From assembly GCA_020250445.1 (NCBI GenBank), contig JADCEF010000019.1, forward strand, positions 1 to 43,331: a stretch of DNA of 43,331 bases, written 5' to 3'. Shown here piece by piece: positions 16,641 to 24,663 of the stretch. Position numbers and translations under genes: made by a program. The DNA comes from Rhodobacter sp. Lineage in GTDB: Bacteria > Pseudomonadota > Alphaproteobacteria > Rhodobacterales > Rhodobacteraceae. Position 1 is the first letter of the stretch. The number at the start of each line of letters is the position of its first letter. Below the pieces are notes generated by a model. The model had not been told where the DNA came from. It worked only from the letters and a program-made list of their open reading frames with translations, and did not search any database.

Positions 16641-17551
16641 CCCGCCCCGTCAAGATGGCCGCGCATTCTGGCCCTGCGCAACGCCTGCGGGATCACGCCG
16701 CGCACCGGCCCCACCAGCAGCGAGATCACGAAGGCTGCAAAGGCCAGAAGCACGATCACGGCACCGGTCGGCAGGTCAGGTGCCATGGCCGAGGCCGCAG
16801 CACCGCCATAGCCTGCCGCCCCACCGATGCCGCCTGCCACGGCAACCACAACGCCGGCCCGGTCCGACCAAAGCCGTGCCGCGACCGGCGGGATGATCAG
16901 AAGGGCGACGATCAGGATCAGCCCCACAACCTTCAATCCGGTCAGCGTGACGGCCAGCACCAGCACCATCAGCATCAGATCGGTCCGCGCCGGGCTGACC
17001 CCGCGCGTTGCCGCATAACCGGGGTCAAACGCCACCAGAAGAAGGGGGCGGCGGAACAGGATCGCCAGCAGGGCAGCCGCCGCCCCGCCAAACCCGATCA
17101 ACAGCGCATCAGACCGCAGCATCCCGGCGGCAGACCCCAGCAGAAACCCTTCAAGCCCGGCCTGCCGTCCGGCCGACAGCGCCTGGATCACCGTCAGGAT
17201 GACGATGCCAAGGCCATAGGACACCGACAGCACCGCCCCGATGGCCGCATCAAGTGGCAGGCGCGTTCTGGTGGAAAGAAGATGCACACACAAAAGCCCT
17301 GCCAGCGCCGAAAGCCCAGCCCCCGCCAGCAGCAGGGGCAGGCTGCGCCCGTCGCCGCCCAGTGCCACCATCAACAGGAAAGCAAGGCCCACTCCGGGCA
17401 GCGTCGCATGCGCAAGCGCGTCAGAGATCAGGGATCTCTTGCGCAGATACAGGAAGGTTCCCGTAACGCCTGCCGCCATGCCCAGCAACATGGACCCCAG
17501 CGTGACAAAGGTTGCATTGTATCCCGCCTGCAGCAGAAAGGCATCAGGCAT
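16637..17551 (-). CDS. sitC: Manganese/iron-type ABC transporter permease (first permease)
   Basis: The 304-residue ABC-3 family permease starts at MPDAFLLQAGYNATFVTLGS and has about eight membrane helices. The coupling-loop region LRKRSLISDALAHATLPGVG (residues 37-56) matches the family. The start at 17551 is chosen because it overlaps the ATPase stop codon (ATGCCTGA); the open frame extends further upstream but that part is out of frame with the ATPase gene and not protein-like. It ends in an ATGA overlap with the next permease. Together they form the channel of the SitABCD-like importer. Confidence 0.88.
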   Translation of the reverse strand: MPDAFLLQAGYNATFVTLGSMLLGMAAGVTGTFLYLRKRSLISDALAHATLPGVGLAFLLMVALGGDGRSLPLLLAGAGLSALAGLLCVHLLSTRTRLPLDAAIGAVLSVSYGLGIVILTVIQALSAGRQAGLEGFLLGSAAGMLRSDALLIGFGGAAAALLAILFRRPLLLVAFDPGYAATRGVSPARTDLMLMVLVLAVTLTGLKVVGLILIVALLIIPPVAARLWSDRAGVVVAVAGGIGGAAGYGGAAASAMAPDLPTGAVIVLLAFAAFVISLLVGPVRGVIPQALRRARMRGHLDGAG

Positions 17552-18308
17552 GGGCAGCGCCGCGGGCGCCATAGGTCTGGGCCAGCGCCTTTTCGGTGAA
17601 GGCCGTTGCAACCGGACCTTCCGCAATGCGTCTGCGATTGAGCAGCAGCACATGATCGAAATAGGCAGGTACCGTTGCAAGGTCGTGATGCACGGCCACA
17701 ATGGCCAGGCCTTCGCCGCGCAGTGCGTGCAGCACCTGGACCAGCGCCTTTTCCGTGGCCGCATCCACCCCTGCGAAGGGCTCATCCAGCAGCAGAATAT
17801 CCGCCCGCTGCGCCAGGGCGCGGGCCAGAAAGACGCGCTGCTGCTGCCCGCCCGAAAGTGCTCCGATCTGACGGCGGGCAAAGTCCGTCAGCCCGACGCG
17901 CGCGATACAGTCCATTGCCCGCTTTTCATGGGACGGCCGCAGGCGACCGAAAATGCCAAGTTCGCCGTAAAGCCCCATCAGGACAACATCGAGCACCCGC
18001 GCCGGAAAATCCCAGTCCACCCCGGCGCGCTGCGGCACATAGGCGACGCGGTCGCGGACGGTGTCCAGCGGTTCGCCGAAAAACGCGACATGGCCCGCCA
18101 GTTTCGGCACGATGCCCAGCGTGGCCTTCAGCAGGCTTGATTTGCCCGCACCGTTCGGCCCGATGATGGCGGTCATCGTCCCGCTCATGAAGCGCGCATC
18201 GACATCCCCGACCACAATCGTGTCGTCATAGGCAACACTCAGCCCGCTGATCGAAAGCGCTGGCACTGTCAGCGACGCAACCGGTGCGATCTGGCGTTGC
18301 GGGATCAT
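17544..18308 (-). CDS. sitB: Manganese-type ABC transporter ATP-binding protein
   Basis: The 254-residue ATPase has Walker A GPNGAGKS (residues 51-58), Q-loop YVPQRAGVDWDFP, signature LSGGQQQRVFLARAL, Walker B ILLLDEPFAGVDAATE and switch His in VAVHHDLATV. The VDWDFP stretch after the Q-loop is typical of Mn/Fe (SitB/MntA) rather than zinc (ZnuC) ATPases. The start codon overlaps the binding-protein stop by one base (TGATG), indicating translational coupling. It powers uptake through the two downstream permeases. Confidence 0.9.
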   Translation of the reverse strand: MIPQRQIAPVASLTVPALSISGLSVAYDDTIVVGDVDARFMSGTMTAIIGPNGAGKSSLLKATLGIVPKLAGHVAFFGEPLDTVRDRVAYVPQRAGVDWDFPARVLDVVLMGLYGELGIFGRLRPSHEKRAMDCIARVGLTDFARRQIGALSGGQQQRVFLARALAQRADILLLDEPFAGVDAATEKALVQVLHALRGEGLAIVAVHHDLATVPAYFDHVLLLNRRRIAEGPVATAFTEKALAQTYGARGAAHA

Positions 18309-19273
18309 CAGCTTGCCGCCGCAAGTTTGCCGTTCATCCCGCGATCCGGAACGGTCCCGCCCAATGCGCGGGCGATTGTCGTCACGTTATGGTCGATCAT
18401 GCCGATGTACGTGCCTTCATAGGTGCCCTCCGGCCCCATCGCATCCGAGAACAGCTCACCACCGATGCGCACCTCCTGGCCCCTTGCCGCCGCGCCTTCG
18501 ATCAGGGCGCGCACGGAACGGTCCGACACGGAGCTTTCGACAAACACAGCTCCCAGATTGCGCGACACCAGCACATCAACCAATTCTCCCACGCGGGCAA
18601 GGCCGGCCTCGCTTTGGGTGGAAATGCCCTGGATGCCCAGAACCCCGAACGCATAGCGGCGGCCGAAATAGCCAAAGGCGTCATGCGCCGTGACCAGGAC
18701 CCGCGCATCTTCGGGAACCGTCGCCAGCACGGTCTGGGCATATTCGTCCAGCGCCGCCATGTCCCGGCGCAGCGCTTCGGCCTGCGCGGCATGGGTCTCG
18801 GCGGCTTGCGGGAAAACATCGCTCAGCGCGCTCTGGATCGCCTTCGTCACATCGGCCCAAAGCACCGGGTCCATCCACACATGCGGATCAAAACGGTCGG
18901 GATAGTCCGGGTCAGCCAGAAGCCGGTCCTTGGGCAGACTGTCGGCCACCGCCACCACATTCGTGCGGGAGGCCAGCATCTGAAGCAAGTCCATCAGCTG
19001 CGCCTCCAGGTGAAGACCGTGCCAAAGGACCAGGTCCGCATCTGCCAGTGCCGCGATGTCACTGCGCGTCTGCCGGTAGGAATGCGGGTCAAGCACCGGC
19101 CCCATCAGTGCCCGGACCTGGCCACCCCCGATCCGGCGCGCAGCATCCGCAATCATGCCCGTTGTGGTGACCACCTTGGGCACAGGGCCTGAATAAGCAG
19201 CCCGCGCAAGAAACGGCGATGCGACCGCCGCCCCAAGAGCGAGCCGGAGAATGTCGCGGCGACGCAGGGACAT
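18308..19273 (-). CDS. sitA: Manganese-type ABC transporter substrate-binding protein
   Basis: The 321-residue periplasmic protein belongs to the ZnuA/TroA/SitA cluster. The N-terminus LRRRDILRLAL plus a hydrophobic stretch ending ARAAYS looks like a twin-arginine signal. Likely metal ligands are His in LDPHSYRQT (about 64), His in FDPHVWMDP (about 129), Glu in VFVESSVSD and Asp in LFSDAMG. The C-terminal GTYIGMIDHNVTTI is typical of Mn/Fe binders. The His-rich loop of many ZnuA proteins is absent, which favours manganese. A good ribosome binding site (AAGGAAG) precedes the ATG. It heads an operon with ATPase, two permeases, hisB and hisH. Confidence 0.9.
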   Translation of the reverse strand: MSLRRRDILRLALGAAVASPFLARAAYSGPVPKVVTTTGMIADAARRIGGGQVRALMGPVLDPHSYRQTRSDIAALADADLVLWHGLHLEAQLMDLLQMLASRTNVVAVADSLPKDRLLADPDYPDRFDPHVWMDPVLWADVTKAIQSALSDVFPQAAETHAAQAEALRRDMAALDEYAQTVLATVPEDARVLVTAHDAFGYFGRRYAFGVLGIQGISTQSEAGLARVGELVDVLVSRNLGAVFVESSVSDRSVRALIEGAAARGQEVRIGGELFSDAMGPEGTYEGTYIGMIDHNVTTIARALGGTVPDRGMNGKLAAAS

Positions 19274-19304
19274 GGGCTTCCTTTTGACTGGTTTCGGTGC
19301 CTCT

Positions 19305-19332
19305 TACATATGCGAACGGGTCGCAAAGTCAA
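19305..19332 (-). promoter_or_regulatory. Predicted promoter of the sitABCD-hisBH operon
   Basis: On the minus strand TTGACT (19332-19327) and TATGTA (19310-19305) are separated by 16 bases, a plausible sigma70 arrangement. They lie 32-59 bases upstream of the sitA start codon. Two of three inverted repeats overlap the -35 box or spacer, so binding there would block polymerase. Confidence 0.55.
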
Positions 19333-19354
19333 TTTGCTTGCGATCCATTCGCAA
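19311..19354. promoter_or_regulatory. Three consecutive inverted repeats, candidate metal-regulator (Mur/Fur-type) operators
   Basis: The first is TGCGA-ACGGG-TCGCA (19311-19325), the second GCAAA-GTCAA-TTTGC (19323-19337), and the third TTGCGA-TCCAT-TCGCAA (19338-19354). All have five-base centres and share GCRAA/TTYGC half-sites. Alphaproteobacterial Fur/Mur sites upstream of sit and mnt genes are inverted repeats of TGCAAAT-like half-sites, so a Mn-responsive repressor is the most likely ligand. The particular regulator is inferred; it is not encoded in the window. Confidence 0.6.
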
Positions 19355-19475
19355 CATCATCATCGGGACGCCGCGCTGCGTTTCCGGGTCCGCCCGGAAT
19401 TGCAACGCGTCTTTCCGGCGGATCGGGATGATCTTGCCGTCCGGCCAGCGGCGGCGATGCCGCTTCGGCACGCTG

Positions 19476-20075
19476 CTAGCGGCGCCGGTCGCGCCTTGCG
19501 CTCATCGGCTGGAACGCGACGCCGACATGGGCATCGCAATAGGGCTTGCCGGCCTGGGTCGGCAGGCCGCAGAACCAGAAATCATCCGTCGCCGGATCGC
19601 CGATCGGCCATTTGCAGGTGCGCTCGGTCAGTTCCATCAGGCTCAAGCGGCGCGCGCGCTTTTCCACTTCGCGCACCGAGGCCAGCGCTTCGGGGCTGAT
19701 CTCGTTCGCCGATGGCTGCGGCGGCAGGGGCTGCCCTGCGGGAATGATCGCCTTGCGGATCGGCAGCGGCGTGATGGTGGCTCCGCCCTCGGGCGGGGCC
19801 GGAGTGTCGGGGGCGGCGCGCAGCTCTGCTGGACGCTCGGAGGCGGGTGGGGCAGGCGGATCGGCCCAAAGCGGGTCAGGGGTGGCCACGACCGGATCGT
19901 CCTCTTCCTCCTCGGCCTTGCCCGCGCCGACGCGGTTCGACAGGCCCAGGCGGTGAACCTTGCCGATCACGGCATTGCGCGTCACGCCACCCAGTTCCTT
20001 GGCGATCTGGCTGGCGCTCTGGCCTTCGGACCACATCTTTTTCAGCGTCTCGACGCGCTCATCCGTCCAGGACAT
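19476..20075 (-). CDS. gcrA: GcrA cell-cycle regulator
   Basis: The 199-residue protein has the GcrA N-terminus, MSWTDERVETLKKMWSEGQS, followed by SASQIAKELGGVTRNAVIGK, a helix-turn-helix that binds DNA and RNA polymerase sigma70. A proline-rich linker (about residues 65-115) leads to the C-terminal domain with CKWPIGDPATDDFWFCGLP and YCDAHVGVAF, whose Cys and His residues are conserved in the family. GcrA co-activates transcription at promoters carrying CcrM-methylated GANTC sites. It is a single gene, running away from argD, with no operon partner. Confidence 0.95.
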   Translation of the reverse strand: MSWTDERVETLKKMWSEGQSASQIAKELGGVTRNAVIGKVHRLGLSNRVGAGKAEEEEDDPVVATPDPLWADPPAPPASERPAELRAAPDTPAPPEGGATITPLPIRKAIIPAGQPLPPQPSANEISPEALASVREVEKRARRLSLMELTERTCKWPIGDPATDDFWFCGLPTQAGKPYCDAHVGVAFQPMSARRDRRR

Positions 20076-20176
20076 GCGTATTCTCCGGTCTGGGGCTGGG
20101 TCGTGCCTGCGGGTGCGCCACAGGACCTGCTTTGTGTCGGCATTCTAGCCGGGAAGGGGCCAGATACAAGCACCGG

Positions 20177-20203
20177 CAGCCCGGCGCAAGAAAGACCGGG
20201 CTG
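20177..20203. repeat. Inverted repeat in the gcrA-argD intergenic region
   Basis: CAGCCCGG and CCGGGCTG form a perfect eight-pair stem with loop CGCAAGAAAGA. It is about 100 bases upstream of the gcrA start. Function is unknown. Confidence 0.4.
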
Positions 20204-20270
20204 TGCGGGTGCCACCGGTGCCGACGCGCCGGTTGCGGCGGCATGGGCCTGTCCCAAAGGCGGCACCGCG

Positions 20271-20429
20271 ATGGCCCTGCGGCCCGACCCCTATCTGCAT
20301 GTCGGGGCCTGCAACGCCGATGGCAACCTGTCGTCCCGCTGCCCGCCGATCATCGCGCTGCTGGCAGAGGCCGCGACAGCAGCGCGCCACTTTACAGGCG
20401 CAGCCTTTTGCGCTACCGCACCACCATGA
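20271..20429 (+). CDS. Doubtful small open reading frame upstream of argD
   Basis: From ATG 20271, with AAAGGCGG eight bases upstream, a 52-residue frame begins MALRPDPYLHVGACNADGNL. The first 28 codons end almost always in G or C, like genes of this genome, but the remainder does not keep this bias. I recognise no family. It could equally be a decayed gene piece or non-coding DNA. Confidence 0.2.
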   Translation: MALRPDPYLHVGACNADGNLSSRCPPIIALLAEAATAARHFTGAAFCATAPP

Positions 20430-20532
20430 AGCAAAGGGCCGCATCTTTCCTGCCCCGACGCCGACGCGCCCGCGCGTAAGCGACCGATCGCGCGTGTCCG
20501 TCGCGCATCCCGCCCCCTCAGCCGAACATTTG

Positions 20533-20538
20533 TTGACT
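20533..20538 (+). promoter_or_regulatory. Possible argD promoter -35 element
   Basis: TTGACT occurs 53 bases before the argD ATG. The zone expected to hold the -10 box is GC-rich and matches the consensus poorly. This is a weak prediction. Confidence 0.3.
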
Positions 20539-20590
20539 TGCGCGCAGCCCTTTGGCACCCCTGCGGCGCGCCGTGTAAGGAACCCCGTCG

Positions 20591-21775
20591 ATGATCCCTG
20601 CCGTCTTGCCCACCTACACCCGCGCGCCCCTGTCCTTTGTCCGGGGCGAAGGCTCCTGGCTGGTGGCCGGGGATGGCAGCCGATACCTTGATCTGGGCTC
20701 GGGCATCGCGGTGAATGCGCTGGGCCATGCGCATCCCGCGCTGGTGGCGGCGCTGGGCGCGCAGGCATCACAGCTGTGGCATGTGTCCAACCTCTACAGC
20801 ATCCCCCAGCAGGAAAAGCTGGCGGCGCTTCTGGTGGAGCATACCTTTGCCGACACGGTGTTCTTCACCAATTCCGGCACCGAGACGGCCGAACTGGCGA
20901 TCAAGATGGCCCGCAAATACTGGTACGATCAGGGCCAGCCGGAACGGACCGGGATCGTGACCTTTGAAGGCGCCTTCCACGGCCGCTCGACCGGGGCGAT
21001 TGCCGCCGCCGGGTCGGAAAAGATGACCAAAGGCTTCGGTCCGCTGATGCCGGGCTTCCGCATGCTGCCCTTTGGCGATCATGACGCGCTGCGCACCGCT
21101 GTCACCGACCGCACGGCGGCAGTGATGCTGGAACCGATCCAGGGCGAAGGCGGCATCCGCGTGCTGCCGGACGCCTGCCTCAGGGGGCTGCGCGATCTTT
21201 GCGATGCCACCGGCGCGCTGATGATCCTGGACGAAGTGCAATGCGGCATGGGCCGCACCGGCAGGCTGTTTGCCCATGAATGGGCGGGGATCACCCCCGA
21301 CATCATGATGGTTGCCAAGGGCATCGGCGGCGGCTTTCCGCTGGGCGCGGTGCTGGCCACGGAACGGGCAGCCTCGGGCATGGTGGCAGGCACGCATGGC
21401 TCGACCTATGGCGGCAACCCGCTGGGCTGTGCCGTTGGGGCGGCTGTGGTGGGGATCATTGCCGACCCGGCCTTTCTGGCCGAAGTTGCCCGCAAGGGTG
21501 CGCTGTTCCGCCAGAAGCTGGAAGGGCTGGTGGCGGCGCATCCGACCGTGTTCGAGGGCGTGCGCGGCCGGGGACTGATGCTGGGCCTGAAATGCCGCAT
21601 CGCGCCCGCCGATGTGGTCAAGGCGGGATATGCGCAGCATGTGCTGACCGTGCCTGCCGCCGACAACGTGCTGCGCCTGCTGCCCGCGCTGAACATCCCC
21701 GACGAAGACCTGGCCGAGGCTGCGGCCCGGCTCGACCACGCCGCAATATCTCTGGAAAAGGCTGCCGTCGCCTGA
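20591..21775 (+). CDS. argD: Acetylornithine aminotransferase (class III, PLP-dependent)
   Basis: The 394-residue enzyme converts N-acetylglutamate semialdehyde to N-acetylornithine in arginine synthesis and may also act on succinyl-diaminopimelate. It has [20 protein letters not shown] (residues 91-110) for phosphate and PLP contacts, Asp214 in [12 protein letters not shown], and the Schiff-base Lys243 in [17 protein letters not shown]. Length is standard. TAAGGA lies upstream of the ATG. It is followed 79 bases later by argF, with a hairpin repeat between them, a typical argDF arrangement in this group. Confidence 0.95.
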   Translation: MIPAVLPTYTRAPLSFVRGEGSWLVAGDGSRYLDLGSGIAVNALGHAHPALVAALGAQASQLWHVSNLYSIPQQEKLAALLVEHTFADTVFFTNSGTETAELAIKMARKYWYDQGQPERTGIVTFEGAFHGRSTGAIAAAGSEKMTKGFGPLMPGFRMLPFGDHDALRTAVTDRTAAVMLEPIQGEGGIRVLPDACLRGLRDLCDATGALMILDEVQCGMGRTGRLFAHEWAGITPDIMMVAKGIGGGFPLGAVLATERAASGMVAGTHGSTYGGNPLGCAVGAAVVGIIADPAFLAEVARKGALFRQKLEGLVAAHPTVFEGVRGRGLMLGLKCRIAPADVVKAGYAQHVLTVPAADNVLRLLPALNIPDEDLAEAAARLDHAAISLEKAAVA

Positions 21776-21790
21776 ACGTCTTCTGTTCAC

Positions 21791-21827
21791 AAATATCCTC
21801 GGGGGTCCGGGGGCAGACAGCCCCCGG
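21791..21827 (+). repeat. Intergenic hairpin repeat between argD and argF
   Basis: After AAATATCCTCGGGGGT, the arms CCGGGGGC (21807-21814) and GCCCCCGG (21820-21827) form a perfect eight-pair stem with loop AGACA. I recall nearly identical sequence following many genes in Rhodobacteraceae genomes, so this is probably one copy of a dispersed family-wide repeat. It could act as an attenuating terminator or an mRNA 3'-end stabiliser between the two arginine genes. Confidence 0.7.
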
Positions 21828-21854
21828 TGCAACCGCAGCAGAAAAGCACCGGAC

Positions 21855-22781
21855 ATGAACCATTTCCTTGACATCCACAAAACCGATGCTTCCGCCCTGC
21901 GCGGCATGATCGACGCTGCCCGCACGATGAAGGCAGCGCGGGGCGGCAGGCCAAAGGGGACGCCCGATGATGCGCAGCCCCTGGCGGGCCGCATGGTGGC
22001 GCTGATCTTTGAAAAACCCTCCACCCGCACCCGTGTCTCCTTCGATGTGGGCGTGCGCCAGATGGGCGGCGAAACCATGGTGCTGTCGGGCAAGGAAATG
22101 CAGCTGGGCCATGGCGAAACCATCGCCGATACCGCCCGCGTGCTCAGCCGCTATGTCGATCTGATCATGATCCGCACGTTTGAGGAGGCGACCCTGCTGG
22201 AAATGGCGGAACATGCGACGGTGCCGGTGATCAACGGGCTGACCAACCGCACCCATCCCTGCCAGATCATGGCCGACGTGATGACCTATGAGGAACATCG
22301 CGGACCCATCGCGGGGCGCAGCGTTGTCTGGGCGGGGGATGGCAACAACGTCTGCGCGTCTTTCCTGCACGCCGCCGGGCAGTTCGGCTTCGACTTCACG
22401 TTCACAGGCCCGCCCACGCTTGACCCGGAGCCGGAATTCATCGGCTATGCCCGTGACAAGGGCAGGCGCGTGACGGTGGAACGCGATCCTGCGCTGGCAG
22501 TGCAGGGGGCCGATCTGGTGGTGACCGACACCTGGGTGTCGATGCATGATCCCGAAAGCGCCAGGGAGCGCCGCCACAACCAGCTGCGCGCCTATCAGGT
22601 GAACGAGGCGCTGATGGCGCAGGCCCGGCCCGACGCGCTGTTCATGCACTGCCTGCCCGCGCACCGCAATGACGAGGTGACAAGCGCGGTGATGGACGGC
22701 CCGCATTCGGTGGTCTTCGACGAGGCCGAGAACCGCCTTCATGCGCAAAAGGCCGTGATGCGGTGGTGCCTGGGCCTGTGA
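21855..22781 (+). CDS. argF: Ornithine carbamoyltransferase
   Basis: The 308-residue enzyme makes citrulline from ornithine and carbamoyl phosphate. Carbamoyl-phosphate motif [19 protein letters not shown] (residues 55-73), HPCQIMAD (about 134-141), and the ornithine-binding DTWVSMHD and catalytic HCLPAHR motifs are intact. It is the normal length for anabolic OTCases. It follows argD on the same strand across a hairpin repeat. Confidence 0.96.
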   Translation: MNHFLDIHKTDASALRGMIDAARTMKAARGGRPKGTPDDAQPLAGRMVALIFEKPSTRTRVSFDVGVRQMGGETMVLSGKEMQLGHGETIADTARVLSRYVDLIMIRTFEEATLLEMAEHATVPVINGLTNRTHPCQIMADVMTYEEHRGPIAGRSVVWAGDGNNVCASFLHAAGQFGFDFTFTGPPTLDPEPEFIGYARDKGRRVTVERDPALAVQGADLVVTDTWVSMHDPESARERRHNQLRAYQVNEALMAQARPDALFMHCLPAHRNDEVTSAVMDGPHSVVFDEAENRLHAQKAVMRWCLGL

Positions 22782-22922
22782 GCGGGGCAGGGCCAGGGCG
22801 TCGGCGGGGTTGCGTATCATCGCCGCCGCCCATGGACGCGCCGCCCGGCTTCGTGGCATAGCAGCCACCGGCCCACCGTCGCCGCGTTGTGCCGCGACCT
22901 TTCGGGCCAGGGAGTTTTCGCC

Positions 22923-23414
22923 ATGTATGCCGCCACGATTCCGCCGCTGACGCGCAGCCTGACCGCCCTGGGGGCGATCCTTGCCAAGGCCGATGCGCAT
23001 TGCGCCGCGCAGAAGATCGATCCTGCCGCGCTGACCGCGTTCCGCCTGTTCCCCGACATGCTGCCCTTCACCCGGCAGGTGCAGCTGGCCTGTGATTTCG
23101 CCTGCCGCACCCCCGCCCGCCTGACCGGGGCCGAGGTGCCCAGCCACCCCGATACCGAGACCACGCTGGAAGAGCTGAAGCAGCGCGCCGCAACCGCGCT
23201 GGCCTGTGTCGGCACTTTCACAGAGGCGTCCTTCGCCGGGGCGGAACACCGCCAGATCACCCTGAAGATGCGCCATGGAGAGTTGCAGTTCAGCGGGCAG
23301 GTCTTCCTGTCGGAATTCGCGCTGCCGAATTTCTATTTCCACCTTACCACCGCCTACAACATCCTGCGCCACAACGGCGTGGTGCTGGGCAAGGCTGATT
23401 TCATGGGCACCTGA
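22923..23414 (+). CDS. DUF1993 family protein
   Basis: The 163-residue soluble protein matches the DUF1993 family, which has a DinB-like all-helical look, through LFPDMLPFTRQVQLACDFAC and LPNFYFHLTTAYNILRHNGV. Its function is not established. The ATG at 22923 has AGGGAG at 22910-22915; the frame extends 12 codons upstream without a good site. It follows argF by 141 bases and ends six bases from the convergent MFS gene. Confidence 0.85.
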   Translation: MYAATIPPLTRSLTALGAILAKADAHCAAQKIDPAALTAFRLFPDMLPFTRQVQLACDFACRTPARLTGAEVPSHPDTETTLEELKQRAATALACVGTFTEASFAGAEHRQITLKMRHGELQFSGQVFLSEFALPNFYFHLTTAYNILRHNGVVLGKADFMGT

Positions 23415-23420
23415 CCTGGC

Positions 23421-24605
23421 TCAGGGGGTGGCGGGGACCGCGCCGATGTGGTCCGCCGCCGCCACCCGCCCGGCCAGCGCCGCCACAACCAGAAGCAGCA
23501 GTGCCAGCACGAAATAGGTGGCACGGTAGCCGATGTGTTCGGCGGCAAAGCCGATGGCCGAGGGGGCGATCAGAATGCCCGAATAGCCCATCATCGTCAC
23601 CGTGGCGATGCCGGATCCGGCGCTGGCACCGGGATGGTTCCCGGCCGCCGACAGCACGATCGGCACCATATTGGCGATGCCAAGGCCGGACAGCCCGAAG
23701 CAGGCAATGGCCAGCGCCGGGGTCGGCGCAAGGCTGGCCCCGACCATGCCTACGGCCGCAATCAGCGCCGAGACGCGCAGCGTCGTGACCGCGCCGAAGC
23801 GGTTGCGCACGGCATCCCCCAGGAACCGGATCACGGCCATGGTTCCGGCAAAGACCGAAAAGGCAAGCGAGGCCGTCTGCAGGTTTGCCCCGAATTCCCG
23901 CGTCAGATACAGCGCCGCCCAGTCCAGCACACCGCCTTCGGGCACCATGCAGAACAGCGCCATCATGCCCAGAATGTAGATGGGCCAGCCGCGCGGCCAA
24001 GGGCTGGCGCGGCGTTCGCCTTTTGCCGGGGCGGGCCGGCGCGGCTCGCTGACCAGAAAGGGCATGGCCGCCAGCATGACGGCAAGGGCAGCCAGCGTCG
24101 CCAGCAGCGCATGGGTTTCGGCCCCCAGCCGCGCGATGGCTATGCCCCCCAGCCCGCCGCCGATGAAGCCGCCCAGGCTCCAGAATCCGTGGGACGACGA
24201 CATGATGGCGCGTCCGATCTGCTTTTCCGCCTCGACCGCGTTGGCATTCATCGCCACATCCATGCAGCCCAGAAAAGCCCCCATCGCCGCCATGGCCAGG
24301 GCCAGAAGCCCAAGGTTGGGCGACAGCACCACCAGCAGCAAGGTGCCAACCGCCAAGAGCGCGAACAGGCGCAGCGCCCGACGCGACCCGATGCGCGCAA
24401 TCACCGCCCCCGAAAAGGACATGGCAACGACCGCCCCGACACCCAGGCCGAAGATCAGCAGGCCCAGCGTGACCTCGGTGATGTCATGGCGCGGCAACAG
24501 CAGCGGAATCTGCGGGGCCCAGGACCCGAAGAGAAAGCCGTTGGCCAGAAACATGGCCCCGACGGCCCAGCGCCCGCGCACGGCGGCCTGATGATCTGAT
24601 GTCAT
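23421..24605 (-). CDS. Major facilitator superfamily transporter
   Basis: The 394-residue inner-membrane protein has about twelve helices. It carries MFS features such as GFLFGSWAPQIPLL near the first helix and the loop RIGSRRALRLFALLAVG after helix 2. The second half shows EGGVLDWAALYLTREFG and MMGYSGILIAPSAIGFAAEH, features I associate with the group of exporters related to YbjJ/fucose-permease-like MFS proteins. The substrate is unknown. I choose ATG 24605, preceded by GGAGAC, since the upstream extension overlaps hrpB and is not protein-like. It is the third gene after DUF3108 and hrpB on the minus strand. Confidence 0.88.
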   Translation of the reverse strand: MTSDHQAAVRGRWAVGAMFLANGFLFGSWAPQIPLLLPRHDITEVTLGLLIFGLGVGAVVAMSFSGAVIARIGSRRALRLFALLAVGTLLLVVLSPNLGLLALAMAAMGAFLGCMDVAMNANAVEAEKQIGRAIMSSSHGFWSLGGFIGGGLGGIAIARLGAETHALLATLAALAVMLAAMPFLVSEPRRPAPAKGERRASPWPRGWPIYILGMMALFCMVPEGGVLDWAALYLTREFGANLQTASLAFSVFAGTMAVIRFLGDAVRNRFGAVTTLRVSALIAAVGMVGASLAPTPALAIACFGLSGLGIANMVPIVLSAAGNHPGASAGSGIATVTMMGYSGILIAPSAIGFAAEHIGYRATYFVLALLLLVVAALAGRVAAADHIGAVPATP

Positions 24606-24663
24606 GGAAACCTGTCTCCTGCCCTGGTGTCCCTTACTCAAAAACACCGGGGCTGGAAAGGGT

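Larger units (their letters stand above)
20076..20590. other. Intergenic region between gcrA and argD
   Basis: This 515-base stretch separates divergent gcrA and argD and must contain both promoters. It holds an eight-pair hairpin, CAGCCCGG (20177-20184) with CCGGGCTG (20196-20203), loop 11 bases. A doubtful 52-residue frame lies at 20271-20429. A TTGACT element at 20533 may be the argD -35 box. I see no RNA gene or recognised riboswitch. Confidence 0.5.

Noticed and set aside
18308-19273. Zinc-specific ZnuA assignment for the binding protein
   Set aside because: The His-rich loop common in ZnuA is absent, the partner ATPase has a Mn/Fe-type VDWDFP motif, and the C-terminal GTYIGMIDHNVTTI fits Mn/Fe binders. 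Zinc is not fully excluded.
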